A DNA stretch of 64,000 nt. Source: Narthecium ossifragum (Eukaryota > Streptophyta > Magnoliopsida > Dioscoreales > Nartheciaceae). Below are positions 45,721 through 57,701 of this stretch, piece by piece. The position numbers and the translations under genes are program-made. Numbering within the stretch: the first letter of the stretch is position 1; the number at the start of each line of letters is the position of its first letter. The DNA lies in the NCBI GenBank assembly GCA_963920575.1, contig OY986966.1, positions 13,843,297 through 13,907,296 on the forward strand. The letters run 5' to 3'. The notes under the pieces are model-generated. The model was not told where the DNA came from and made no database searches. It saw nothing but the letters and a program-made list of their open reading frames with translations.

Positions 45721-46775
45721 TGAACCTCTAAGAGGGGGGGCTTATCTTAGGCTTTAAACAATAAAATCAATTAAGGAAATCTTAGTAGGAGGAGTCTATC
45801 AAATAATATGCTTGCAATGATAAGAGAAGTAAATCTATGTTAAAGCAAGGATAAGAGATGAGAGATAGAGAGATTGCACCAGATTTATAGTGGTTCGGCA
45901 AACCTTGCCTATGTCCACTCTCTCAAGGCACTCCTTGAGGTTCCACTACTTGCAAGACCTCTTACAAGTTGTCCACCAAGCTTTCGGGTGCTTGGTAACC
46001 TATCCACCAAGCTTACGGGTGCTTGGCAACCTTACAATTTCTCCAAGCTCTCTCTTGGATATTTCTCTCAATGTCTACTTCACACTTGAAGTAGTTTTAC
46101 AAAGGTTTAGCTCACTAATAAGAGATAGAAACTTGCTAGAATATGATTACAATAATCTCTTAGCTCCATCTGAGTCCTTGGCAAGTTTGCTGGACTTTCT
46201 CTTTTATAGCTGAGCTTTCAACCCTTCCAAATAGCCTCCCAACGGCTATTTCTTTCTCCTGCAACGGCTCTTTAACGGCTCTTTTCTAGGCTCATGGTCG
46301 ACCGTCATATCGTCCGTGACATCGTCCGCCAGGCTTTCCTTGAGCCACGGTCGATCCACCTATCAACCGTCACGCCTCATGGTCGATCTACCTATCGACC
46401 GTCTCGCCTCACGGTCGACCGTCCCATCAACCGTGACATCGTCCGTCAGGCTCTGTCTAGAAAACAGCTTCCCACGGTCGATATACCGATCGACTGTCGC
46501 TCCCTTTGAGCCAAGTCACATAGGCCACGGTCGATCGGTCCATCGACCGTCACATCGACCGTCAGCCTATTTTCCCAGAACATCTTTCGCGGTCGATCCA
46601 CGCATCAACCGCCATTCCCACGGTCGATCCATGCATCGTCCGTCGCATCGACCGTAAGTACAAAAACTCATTAAATATGATTTTAATGCTTTCCAAATTA
46701 AAGGATAATAATATTAAATCATTGTTTTATCATCAATTATATATTGACATCATCAAAACAATATCTGGGCTAACA
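45721..46775 (-). repeat. 3' LTR of the TR-GAG element
   Basis: 1055 bp. On the + strand it starts TGAACCTCTAAGAGGGG and ends ATATCTGGGCTAACA. It carries two 32-bp box units (46349-46368 and 46381-46400). A TATA box on the - strand is the complement of 'ttttata' near 46203. Confidence 0.92.
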
Positions 46776-47430
46776 ATCTCCCTCTTTTTGATGATGGCAA
46801 CCTTTTAATTTGTGATGATAAAACCTTGAAAGCTCCCTCTTAATTTGTGCATCCTTTACCTCATAGAATATGTACTAAAATTAATTTCTCTGAGGTATGC
46901 ATGTCATATATTACTAAAAAGATATATCAGGCTTGATTATAGGTCAAAAGATATGAAGGTGCAAAATATGACCTATGTACCTCTTTGTATAGAAAAATGA
47001 GACATGATATTTGAGCATGAATTATATTCTCATGAAATCTCCAGTAAATCCTTTAAACATCAAAATGTTTCAAGTATGTAGAATATAAGGTTTTAAGAGC
47101 TTTCAAAAACTGATATCACAATATTTCTCCCTCTTTGACATTATCAAAAAGATTTGGTAGAGGGGGAAGAAGAATTAGTTTAAACCAGCAAAATATTTCT
47201 TAAGAGAATCAATAGAAAGTTTTCAAATCATTTCAAAAGAATATACCAAATGAAGATTTACAATCAAAACGGTCATTTGTAAAAAGCAATCACTTCTTCA
47301 CATAAAAGACTTTCTTAAACCATTTTTAAACACGAAATTTCTTTAAATAAAAAATGGAATAAGAAGATGTAATGGAGGAGGCATATATCGAAAATTAAGA
47401 CATACCTCCATTACCATTAACCGCATATTG
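46776..47430 (-). other. Non-coding 3' part of TR-GAG with PPT
   Basis: The PPT is the complement of 46776-46789 (AAAAAGAGGGAGAT), next to the 3' LTR. A second purine tract, complement of about 47125-47133, and a purine-rich + strand run at 47157-47171 are present. I see no ORF. Confidence 0.7.
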
Positions 47431-48497
47431 TTATCCTCCTTTAAATACCTTGTGCCTCCACTTGTCAATTTTATTTTTTTTTACTCCGAATGCAGTTAAA
47501 CAAAGATTTGCAGTTTCTTTTTCTTCTTCTTCTTCTTCTTCTTCTTCGGAGGTGGAGCTCGAGTCACTTTCTTCCTTGGCCTTCTTCTTCTTCTTTGTAG
47601 ATTTCTTGAGCTTTGGGCAATCCGACATGTAATGTCCGGGCTTTCTACACTCATAACAAGTAAGTTTATTTAAGTAAGAAGAGGAGTTTCCTTTTTCACC
47701 TTTGGAATTTTTATTTCCTTGATTCTTGATGATTCGTTGGATTCTTCTTGTTATTTTTTGCATCTCTTCATTATCATCTTCATCGCTTGAGTCGGATGAA
47801 TCCTTGTATGTTGACTTGAAAGCAATGGTTTTCTTTTTCTTCCTTTCTCCATCAATGCTCCTCTCCATGTTCATCTCATATGTCTTGAGAGAACCCATTG
47901 CTCATCAAGGGACAGCTTGGTCAAATCTTTAGCTTCTTCAATTGTTGTCACCCTGGGATCCCATGTCTTAGGTAGACATCTAAGGATCTTTCTTTCCATC
48001 TCATCATTAGTATAGCTTTTACCCAGAGAATCAAGAACATTTATGATATTGGTAAAGCGAATAAACATTTCATTTATATTCTCATCATCCTTCATGGAAA
48101 ATAACTCATAATCATTAACAAGCATGCTAATCTTAGACTCCTTGACACGGCTTGTTCCTTCATAGGTAACTTCAAGTTTTTCTCATATTTTCTTAGCCGT
48201 TTTACATGCAGAAATTCTATTAAATTCATCAGGGCTAAGGGCACAAAATAGAAAATTTTTTGCTTTGGCATTTACTTAAAGTTTCCTAAAATCAGTAGGA
48301 GTAAATTCATTCTTAGATTTTGGAACTTCTTTTCCGTCAATGATCTTGGAAGGGATAGAATCTCCATCTTCTATTATCAACCATGCATCATAATCCATGG
48401 ATTGAATGAAGATTTCCATTTTGGTTTTCCAATAGGTGTAATTAAAACCATTAAACTGGGGTGGCCTATTGGTAGATTGTCCCTCTATAATTTCCAT
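47431..48497 (-). pseudogene. gag of the TR-GAG element
   Basis: Start ATG at 48497 (MEIIEGQSTNRPPQFNGFNY, then WKTKMEIFIQSMDYDAWLI). TAA at 48276 replaces GAA of the conserved KLEINAK. The frame continues to 47900 (MLVNDYELFSMKDDENINEM, RKILRCLPKTWDPRVTTIEE), where a frame change follows. The C-terminal frame has one zinc knuckle CYECRKPGHYMSDC and an acidic run of nine Glu near 47525. End TGA/TAG at 47431. Identity with SIRE-like gag is high. Two breaks mean it is no longer functional. Confidence 0.93.
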
Positions 48498-48547
48498 ATT
48501 GATTTAGGATCCTCTAAGGGCTGTTACACCACAAAATTAGAGACCTA

Positions 48548-48559
48548 GCTCTGATACCA
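48548..48559 (-). other. Primer-binding site of TR-GAG
   Basis: GCTCTGATACCA on the + strand, the complement of TGGTATCAGAGC, two bases from the 5' LTR. Confidence 0.93.
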
Positions 48560-48561
48560 AT

Positions 48562-49647
48562 TGAAGCTCAAGAGGGGGGGCTTATCTTAGGCTTTAAACA
48601 ATAAAATCAATTAAGGAAATCTTAGTAGGAGGAGTCTATCAAATAATATGCTTGCAATGATAAGAGAAGTAAATCTATGTTAAAACAAGGATAAGAGATG
48701 AGAGATAGAGAGATTGCACCAGATTTATAGTGGTTCGATAAACCTTGCCTACGTCCACTCTCTCAAGGCACTCCTTGAGGTTCCACTACTTACAAGACCT
48801 CTTACAAGTTGTCCACCAAGCTTCCGGGTGCTTGGCAACCTATCCACCAAGCTTACGGGTGCTTGGTAACCTTACAATTTCTCTAAGCTCTCTCTTGGAT
48901 ATTTCTCTCAATGTCTACTTCACACTTGAAGTAGTTTTACAAAGGTTTAGCTCACTAATAAGAGATAGAAACTTGCTAGAATATGATTACAATAATATCT
49001 TAGCTCCCTCTGAGTCATTGTCAAGTTTGCTGGACTTTCTCTTTTATAGCTGAACTTCCAACCCTTCCAAATAGCCTCCCAACGGCTATTTCTTTCTCCT
49101 GCAACGGCTCTTTAACGGCTCTTTTCTGGGCTCACGATCGACCGTCGTATTGTCAGTGACATCGTCCGCTAGGCTTTCCTTGAGCCATGGTCGATCCACC
49201 TATCGACCGTCACGCCTCACGGTCGATCCACCTATCGACCGTCACGCCTCACGGTAGATCCACCTATCGACCGTCACGCCTCACGGTCGACCGTCCCATC
49301 AACCGTAACGTCCTCCGTCAGGCTCTGTTTAGAAAACAGCTTCCCACGGTCGATACACCGATCGACCGTCGCTCCTTTTGAGCCAAGTCAGATAGGCCAC
49401 GGTCGATCGGTCCATCGACCATCACATCGACCGTCAGCCTATTTTCCCAGAACATCTTCCGCGGTCGATCCACGCATCAACCGCCATTCCCACGGTCGAT
49501 CCATGCATCGTCCGTCGCATCGACCGTCAGTAGAAAAACTCATTAAATATGATTTTAATACTTTCCAAATTAAAGGATAATAATATTAAATCATTTTTTT
49601 ATCATCAATTATATATTGACATCATCAAAACAATATCTGGGCTAACA
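48562..49647 (-). repeat. 5' LTR of the TR-GAG element
   Basis: 1086 bp, 31 bp longer than the 3' LTR. It has three 32-bp box units (20-mer cores at 49189-49208, 49221-49240 and 49253-49272), where the 3' LTR has two. Other box 20-mers: 49348-49367 (N6 = ACACCG) and near 49402. TATA box on the - strand near 49050. Confidence 0.93.
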
Positions 49648-50931
49648 ATATGACTAGTGTGCATCCTTAGTATTCATCTTAGAACACCTTTTATCAAAGA
49701 AATGGATGCAAAGATTTAGGGGGAGCAATAGATATTTTATCATCACATATAAATAGATTGCCATCATAAAAAAGGGAGAGATTGTTAGTCCTAATAGTGT
49801 TTTAATGATGTTTTGATGATGCCAATATGTTCCTAAATGTTAAAATATATATGTGATAAAATATATGTTGATAACAAGCTTTAACTTTCATATTTGAGCT
49901 ATTATTCAGTTGGCGGTCGATGCGTTGATCAACCGTGAAGATTGACGGATGCATCCGTGCATCATCCGTGGTATTGGCGGATGCATCCGTGGATCATCCG
50001 TGGGATTGACGGATGCATCCGTACATCATCCGTGGGAATGGCGGATGCATCCGTGGATCATCCGTGGGATTGGCGAATGCATCCGTGGATCGATCGCGGA
50101 GGATAAAAGTAGTGACTGTTGATGGACCAATCGACCGTGGGCTATGTGACATGGTATGAGGTGAAGCGATGGTCGAACGAAGCATCGACACTAGGAAGTG
50201 TTTTTCCTCACAGAGCTTCACGGATGATGTGACGATCAATGCGACGGTCGACCGTGAAGCTTGAAGGTCGATGCGTGGATCGACCGTGGCTCAAGAAGAT
50301 CGTGATGGACGATGTGGCGAACGATGCGACGGTCGACCGCCAGTCAGAAAACTAGCCGTTAAAGAGCCGTTGCAGAAAAGCAAAGTGGCTCTTGAGAGCT
50401 GCTTTTAGAGGTCTCAAAGCTCAAGTATATATGGGAAGAAGCAGGAAACTTTGGGTAAGACTAAGAGAGATATTAGTTTACATTGTAACAAGTTTTAGTC
50501 TTCTTTTGAGAGCTTAAACATTTGTAATCCTACTTCAAGTTGTGAAGTTGACTTTGTGAGAAATCTCCAAGAGTTGCTTGGAGTGATTTGTAAGGTTCTC
50601 ATGCACCCGTAAGCTTGAGGGGGAGCTCCATCAGTTGTTGGAGGATTTGTAAGGTTGCCAAGCACCCGGAAGCTTGGTGGGAAAACTTATTAGGGAGAAT
50701 TACAAGTAGTGAAACCTCAAGGAGGCTCTTGAGAGAGTGGACGTAAGCAAGGTTTGCCGAACCACTATAAAATATGGTGCAAGTCTCCTAATTCTTTCTC
50801 TGATCCTTCATTACATGCTTTATTTATAGTTTTCATATCTAAACAAGCATACTAGTCTTCTAGCTTTCTATCTTGGTTTTCATCTATTGTATTTCCACAA
50901 AAGTGTCCAATTCACCCCCCCTGGACCTTCA
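49648..50931 (+). repeat. 3' end and 3' LTR of SIRE-like element 2
   Basis: 49648-49777 continues the 3' untranslated region interrupted by TR-GAG. PPT AAAAAAGGGAGAGAT is at 49778-49792. The LTR 49793-50931 (1139 bp) starts TGTTAGTCCTAATAG and ends CTGGACCTTCA. It carries five 32-bp units at 49941-50100. Confidence 0.93.
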
Positions 50932-52235
50932 GTCCTCAGTTGAGGAATTCACATTCCAATCACCTCAACTAGAAGATATGGAACTATGAATCTAGCAGAA
51001 TATGAATGTCTCTTCCTATGTTCGGTTCTTCCTCGTTACAGCACTAACTCTGTCCTACAAGAACCTAAGAATACACGATACCGGCTGTCACTACAGGCAG
51101 CGTGGAGCAGAGGTTTCACGGGATAAAGCCCTAACCTTGTCTTACCAGATCCCTAAGAGTATGCAATACCGGCTGTCATGACAGGCAATGCATAGAAAAG
51201 GTTTCATGAGACTAGGTAGGAAACAAAAGAGATAACTATGGTATCACAATATCATAAAAGAAGCATGACTGGATTTATAATAATGTTCAACCACATAGCA
51301 TTCTGTAAAGATCCAATACATATATAGAGTTTAAACAATAAAGATCAAAACATGAACCATCGATGAAGAAGAAACCCTCGGCCTTGCTCAGTCATCCGTC
51401 TGCCATGCCTTGAAGATCTACTCGGCCATGGAGATGAAGATTCTCCTCTATCCTCTGCTTTCAATTGCTCTCCAACGTCCCATTTGAATAACCAATTGGT
51501 CTCAAACTCAAATTAAATTTGGGCTCTTTATTTTTCTCTTCCGAAAAACAAAGATCAATCTTTTTGGGATGAAAATCGATCTTTTCATCCCGTATAGTTG
51601 CCTGCGCCCGAGGAAGATCGATCTTCTTAAAGGAAAAGAACGATCTTTCGAAAATGTACTCTTTGTCATATTCAGCCACATAAAAGATCGATCTTCTTAT
51701 CTCAAATATCACTTTAGCTTCAGAAGAGATCGATCTTCTATAGGGAGAGGATCGATCTTTGCAAACATAGCTCTCTGTCAAATTAAAGATCGATCTTTTT
51801 AAAGGAGAAGATCAATCTTCTTAAACATTGCTCTCTGTAATTTCTGGCGCACAGAAGATCGATCTTTTAATTCTAAAATTTCAGCTTCTTTCTCAGCACA
51901 CTGCGCCATTGGTATTAAAAATCCCGTAATTTCCTCTAGTAAACTCGGAATCACGAACCGTAAAATTCTCCAGAATATAGACTTCCAGAGCTTTCCATGA
52001 ATATATGGAAAATCATCTGGTTCTTCTTGAGAAGGTACAGGTTAATCTTTGAAGTTGACACATGTAATCTTTTCATCTTCTTTGCTCATTTTGACTCCTA
52101 TTTCCAGCACTTTTCAACAAGCTTTGTGAAACAGCATATAAGTGTAAAAATACTAAAGTGGATAATTAAAGATTAAGAATCCGACAATTGGGTTGGGGAT
52201 AAGGCTATTCAGAGTGCACTTTCATTCACTCATAA

Positions 52236-52928
52236 GTTATCATCCATCATCTTTCTTATGATGGATTTAATCATCTTGGTAGACACTTCTGCTTGTCCAT
52301 TTGACTGGGCGTAATAAGGTGGAGAGTTCACCATATTAATTTTGTATTCAGCCAAAAAATGTTTTACTCTAGCACTAGCAAACACTGTCCCTTGATCAGA
52401 CACTATTGTTTGTGGGATACAAAATCTGCATATAATATGATCCCATATAAAGTTTATAACTTGATCGTCGGACATTGTTTTTAAAGGGATAGCCTCGACC
52501 CATTTTGTAAAATAATTTGTTGCCACAATAACAAACTTGTGCAACACGGACGATGGGGGGTGTATTTTTCCAATGATATCAATCACCCAACATCTAAATG
52601 GCCATTGTTTGACTATAATCCATAGGCCACTTGCTGGTGCTTGGTGTAAAAGACTATGCTTTTGACAAGCTTCATATCCTTTTGCATATCTGGCACATTC
52701 GTCCCCCATGTTCGTAAAATAATAGACACTGCATATTATGAGCCAGCGTATTTTAATGGCAGATTGGTGTGCACCACAAACACCATTTTGAATTTAGGTC
52801 ATTATTATGCTAGCTTCATCTGGACTTAGCCATCTTAATAAGATTGCATCTGGCCGACATTTGTATAAGATATTATTTTGTAATAAATAATGAATGGCTT
52901 TTAGACGAACCTTTCGATCAATTTCGAG
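52236..52928 (-). pseudogene. Tat integrase
   Basis: On the - strand the N-terminal part is broken (52928-52710). The frame from 52709 holds CARYAKGYEACQKH (zinc-finger Cys pair), first Asp in WVIDIIGK, second Asp in SDQGTVF and Glu in NGQAEVSTK. It ends in RKMMDDN at the LTR of Athila A. The sequence is close to 1-460 of this window. The C-terminal domain is missing here. Confidence 0.9.
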
Positions 52929-53660
52929 CTATGGGTTTTGTAAGAAGGTAATGATAGGGCCACACCAATCATGGCAATCATTTAGTTTACCAATTTCTAG
53001 GGATTGAGATGAGCTCTCTATTACCGAGCAGATTCTACCATGTGTAAAGTCGGCCATGCCCCCCAAGTGTTTTAAAATTTTATATCCATAAGCTATTTGG
53101 GCTAATGTATTAGCTTCATCGTTCTGTAGCCTTGGTACAAATTCTATATTAAAATCGTCAAAACGATTTAGCAAATGTAGAGCGACTTTATGAAATGGGA
53201 TTAAAGTATCGCTTTGGCATTTATATGAACCAACTATGTGATTTATAACCAATTGTGAATCACCTTTGATTCTTACACTGGTTACACCTAAGTCCAATAA
53301 TATCTCTAGGCCAATGATTAATGCCTTATATTCGGCCTCATTGTTTGTGCATAACTGTTCTAATGTGTAAGCAAACTTATATTGGTGGCCAATTGGCAAT
53401 ATGATCAATATTCCAAGGCATGCACCTTGAACTATTTTAGAGCCATCAAAGTACATCGTCCATGGGGTGATCGCTACGATGTCTATTTCTTGTTCTAACT
53501 CTTTTGGTATATCTACACAAAGATGATATGTGAGAAAATCGGCCAATGTTTGGCCTTTTACTGCTTTTTGAGAAACAAATTGTATATAAAATTCAGCGAG
53601 AGTTAAAACCCAATATCCAATACGATGATGTAAGATTGGATGAGAGAACAAAAATTTCAT
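52929..53660 (-). pseudogene. Tat second (archaeal-type) RNase H
   Basis: About 243 codons. The motifs MYFDGSKIVQGACLG, LCTNNEAEYKALIIGLE, RIKGDSQLVINHIVG and RLQNDEANTLAQIAYG hold the Asp-Glu-Asp-Asp set of the extra RNase H that defines Tat-lineage elements, located between the ordinary RNase H and integrase. The N-terminal 60 residues are the end of the first RNase H (RIGYWVLTLAEFYIQFV). The catalytic set looks intact. Confidence 0.93.
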
Positions 53661-55086
53661 GACATTAAATTTGGATACAAGATAGACAGTTACATGCTTT
53701 AATTAAGCTCTTAGTTTCGTACACATGAAATATAGGGCCGAACATAAGTTTTCTATGACCGAGTACTTTTGCTCCTAAGTTAACAACTGTCTACTTAAAT
53801 AATAAATTGCTCGCTCTATGCTATCTTTACCATCTTGCACTTAGAGACCTCCTATCGATCGGTCTTCTGCAGTGATGTACAGCTTCAATGGATCGCCCAT
53901 TCTTGGTGATGCCATAACTTGTGGCATTGTTAAATACTTCTTCAAGCATTCAAATGCTCTCTGATGTTTTTCTTCCCAGATGAAACTATCTTCACTCTTC
54001 CGCTTTAAGAGAGATGAGAAAGCTTGGGTTTTTCCTGCGCAATTGGAAATAAACCTTCTTAAAAAATTCACTTGGCCAAGGAACTTTTGCAGTTCTTTCT
54101 TGGTAACTGGAGGTTTAGCATCTATAATTGATTTAACTTTATTTTTGTCTAATTCAATGCCATGCTGATGGACGAGGAAACCTAAAAAGTTTCCTGCTTG
54201 TACTCCAAATGCACACTTTAAGGGATTTAACTTCAATCTGTATTCTCTCAATCTTTTAAAAGTCTTAAGTAATTGATTGAAATGATCGGTTATTACCGGT
54301 GATGTAATCACGATATCATCAACATAAACCTCTGTAAATTGGCCGGCCATGTCATGAAAAATCATGTTCATCGCTCTTTGGTAGGTCGCACTAGCGGTTT
54401 TTAACCCAAATAGCATGACTACCCACTCATAATATCCAAGTGCTCCTGGACATCTAAATATTGTTTTATGGACATCATTCTCAGCGATATATATTTTATT
54501 ATAATCTGAGTAACCGTCCATAAAAGAATAAATCTCATGTCCAGGAGTAGAATCGACCAAACTATCACCAGATGGCATAGGGTATTCATTTTTTGGTGTT
54601 GCTAAATTCAAATTCCTAAAGTCAATACTGGTACAATATTTGAAAGCCATTTTTCTTCAACATTGGTACAATATTTGAAAGCCATTCTACATATTTGTTC
54701 GTTCTAATAAACTTTGCATGTAGCAATCGTTCAATTGCCTTTTCTATTTCTGGTATTACATTTGGAGCAAAACACATTGGTGTTTGCTTATAAGGTTTAA
54801 AATTTGACCGAGTAGGAAGTTCATGCTCTACAACACTTCTATCTAGGCCAGGCATTTCTTCATAATCCCAAGCAAAACAATCTTTATATGAACGAAGAAT
54901 AAAAATTAATTCGTACCTGATGTCTTGGTCGAGAAGCTTACTTATGAATGTTGGTCGATGTTCTCCTTCATCACCAATGTTCACTTCTTCTAACGGGCCT
55001 TGAGCTTGCATATTTCCATGCTTCCCATAAGAAACTTCTTCTTCTTCTTCTTGAGGGAGTTCTTTCAAACAATCAATCTTGTTCAT
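53661..55086 (-). pseudogene. Tat reverse transcriptase and first RNase H
   Basis: From 55086: N-terminal part with HELPTRSNFKPYKQTPMCFA and VEWLSNIVPMLKKNG. Then a local duplication breaks the frame near 54650. The second part has IDFRNLNLATPKNEYPMP, VVMLFGLKTASATYQRAMN, the catalytic YVDDIVIT and KKELQKFLGQVNFLRRFIS. The first RNase H is decayed between 53840 and 53661 (AIYYLSRQL, then stops). Confidence 0.9.
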
Positions 55087-55173
55087 ATCTAGTCATGAAC
55101 GTTTCCAAATGATAAGCCACTAATTTGGCTTTTAAGGCCGTAACAGCGGCCTAATCTCGTTTATCTTTAGTAT

Positions 55174-56019
55174 TCATTGTTTAAATTTCATAGCAGCTGA
55201 TCGACCAAATCTTGGGGCAAAGACCACAGAGGTTGGTCTCACAGGGTCAAACAATTCGGCTACACAATGCTTCATTACATCACCATTTTCTGACACCACA
55301 TTGAAAGCAACTTTCATCTCCATGAACTCTAGAGGTCCATAGTTACAATCATAGAAGGAGGCTTCCACTGCGTGCATTTCAGCATTGTATGGCATGTTAT
55401 CGGCCATAAAAGATTCCACGTTCCCTTATCCAATCCATAGAAATAAGGACTGATGCAGAGATGACGACACACATTTACTGTCGTGGATCCAATCTTGACC
55501 AAGTAAAATGTTATAACTGGTCAATGAATCTATAACAAAGAACGTTGTCATTCTTTTGACGCTCCCAACCTTGAAATCTAAAGGGTGAATCCCTTTGGTT
55601 GGAGCAGGTATACCACTGAACCCTGTCAGTGTTATATCAGTAGGGATCAGGTCAACTTCCGTCTTGTTGAGCCTCTTCATCATCTTGACCGGGATGACAT
55701 TGACTACAACTCCTGTGTCAATTAAGACTTTGCTCACAGGGACACCATTCATCTCGGCCTTGATGTGGAGAGGTCTAAGATGTAGTGTCATGGCATCTGG
55801 TGGCCTATCAAATATGACCTTTCCTTCTGGTTCTCGATTTTCATTTTGTTGCTTGGTTGATTGCCCAGTTGCTCCTTGAACTGCCTTGCCATTAGACTTT
55901 GCCTCAACATGGGTTACCTCCTGGTTTTCAAGCCCAAACCAATCTGGTAGAACTTGCTTATTGGCCTTGTGATGTATCTGCTGACCATCTTCCTCTTCCT
56001 CGCTCCAACCAGTTGGCAT
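55174..56019 (-). pseudogene. Tat protease region
   Basis: From 56019: linker of Gln/Glu-rich sequence, then RPPDAMTLHLRPLHIKAEMN and the active-site motif VLIDTGVVVNVIP. Val follows the Asp-Thr-Gly where Ala is usual. YNILLGQDWIH is the second conserved block. A frame change near 55426 leads to the tail (55419-55174: AVEASFYDCNYGPLEFMEM). Confidence 0.85.
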
Positions 56020-56397
56020 AACTTGTTACTCCTCTGGTTGCTGAGTATACTCACTTGGCCTCAAATATGAGTTAGCTTATACTCCCAAGCGTAGGAGTTG
56101 TCAAAGTTAACAAGGACGAGTCCCAAGATCATTTACCACAGGGAGCGGATGGAATCCAAAACATGAAACTTTTAAAGGTTTGCAAAGTTAAGGCGATTTT
56201 GAAAATAGTAAAGAAGATGTTTTGGGGTTTTTGAAATAAAGGTTTGCAAAGTTAAAAACATAAATAAAGTGGATAAAGGTGGGATAACAACTGGAGGAAG
56301 GTGTAGTATCAACCTTCACTATCCTTCAAATCAGATGTACTTATGGATCGTCAAACACACACTAGCTAGAATTTCTGTCACTAAAACTGTCGCGCCC
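56020..56397. other. Unassigned stretch between Tat protease and LTR F
   Basis: No ORF. 'acgagtcccaagatcatttaccacagggagcgg' style sequence at about 56113-56150 resembles the U5 end of a plant LTR, so another decayed element may start here. Tat gag is not recognisable. Confidence 0.4.
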
Positions 56398-57701
56398 CGA
56401 CCCGCGTAGGCCCAACCGGGCCGGGCGACGCGAAGCGGAACCTAACCTACTACGGAAATTTTGGCGAGGTTTCCCTCTAATCGTAGTGGTTACCCTAACA
56501 AATCATAATCATCCTGTATTCACACAAATTTCAAACTCAAAGACTGAACTGATATAATATTACAAGCCTCAAACAGGGAAACTATACATTTATCACTCCC
56601 GTGGGAGACTATCTAAAACAAAAAGGTACAAAGCTGGAAGATCGCCACCTCTCAAGCACCGCCAGACACCGCAACGTCACCAAACACTGGCCCGGTAGGA
56701 GCGACCGAAGAAGAGCTAGCGCTAGCACCTGCAAAACGCAGCCCGGGTAGGAGTGAGCACTAAGCTCAGTAGGGACACTACACTACGACGCTCACAAGAG
56801 AGGGAACACAACAGTGTCTCCCTCGAGCAAGACTTGGGTGTGCAGCAAGGGTCCCATAACCCTTTGCCGGTGTCCCTAGGTATATCCAACCATGGTCACC
56901 CTCAAGAACTGGGCCCATCCCGAGTACACCTAGTGTCGCAGGGTTCCAGCTGTGGTCACCCTAACGAACTGGGCCCACACTGGTAGCCGCTGCGGGCAGG
57001 AACAGACACTGCCTGGGCGGGACCCCTCCGAAGGCCCCCCAAGGAAAAGGACTGACACCGGTTGCACCCACAACATCTGGCTCGAGGCAGACACGACCTC
57101 TAAAGATCAAACATCATGTATTCAGGTCAAACTAATCCTATCATCGAAACGACTGAATACTATCGATCGGATCCTGGGCCACGCTACCCGCAACGGCCCT
57201 AGAGCTATATCCGGGCTACCCGAAAACCCCGGATCGGCAACGCCCTACACAGATGCAACTAATGCACAACACAATGCATGTATGAAGATGCGCAGGATAA
57301 CACAGATAGACATGCAACAGTATGTGATGATATACAATAGCAAGGTCTGGGCACGGCACCCTGCCGGCCCGGGGTGGTGAACAGATAAATAAGGTCTACG
57401 GACTGCTGCAGTGGTACCACCACCAACTGCCAGCAGTCCACCACAAAACCTGCACCAAGAGACAACCCCGCAAACAACAGCTCACATGTATCACAAATCA
57501 AGCCCTCGGAGCACGCCGGCATGCAAGGCTAGGGAAAGCTATAGGGCTAACATCCCGGGAGTCATCACTCCCCTGGTTCACCACTGCCCTATTATAGGGC
57601 TAACATGCTTGAACATATGTACAAGGTAATAAAGCGGTAAGAAAAACCGACATACCAAGCCCCACGGGCAAAAACCATGAAAAACCCTCTCTGCTACTGA
57701 A

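Larger units (their letters stand above)
45721..49647 (-). mobile_element. TR-GAG: gag-only LTR element
   Basis: A 3.9-kb element on the - strand with two LTRs (right 48562-49647 = 5', left 45721-46775 = 3'), PBS, a single gag gene and PPT. There is no protease, integrase, RT or RNase H trace, and the 655 bp between gag and PPT are non-coding. LTRs, PBS and gag are related to the SIRE-like elements around it. Flanks share ATAT (45717-45720; 49648-49651), a likely target duplication in AT-rich DNA. It inserted in the 3' region of SIRE-like element 2. Confidence 0.9.
41616..50931 (+). mobile_element. SIRE-like element 2, pol deleted, carrying TR-GAG
   Basis: Full-length by LTRs (41616-42763 and 49793-50931) with PBS and PPT. 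It contains gag, a protease trace, then jumps to the post-pol region, so nearly all of pol is deleted. The extra ORF is also absent. Flanks ATACT (41611-41615) and GTCCT (50932-50936) agree at only 3 of 5 bases, but the surrounding Athila LTR reads on across the element, so the ends are secure. Confidence 0.92.
41346..52235 (-). repeat. 5' LTR of Athila A, split by SIRE-like element
   Basis: 41346-41615 and 50932-52235 form one LTR of about 1.57 kb when the insertion is ignored. It ends CATCA-equivalent at 41346 and starts TTATGAGTGAATG at 52235 on the - strand. It aligns with the LTR at 11723-13527 (for example the 'caataccggctgtcatgacaggcaatgcatag' block). The LTR start abuts Tat integrase at 52236, so this element inserted in Tat pol. 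GATCGATC boxes lie at 51540-51860, with pairs 22 bp apart at 51616/51638 and 51728/51750. Confidence 0.9.

Noticed and set aside
47515..47547. (CTT)n microsatellite
   Set aside because: It is the Glu run of the TR-GAG gag gene read from the other strand.
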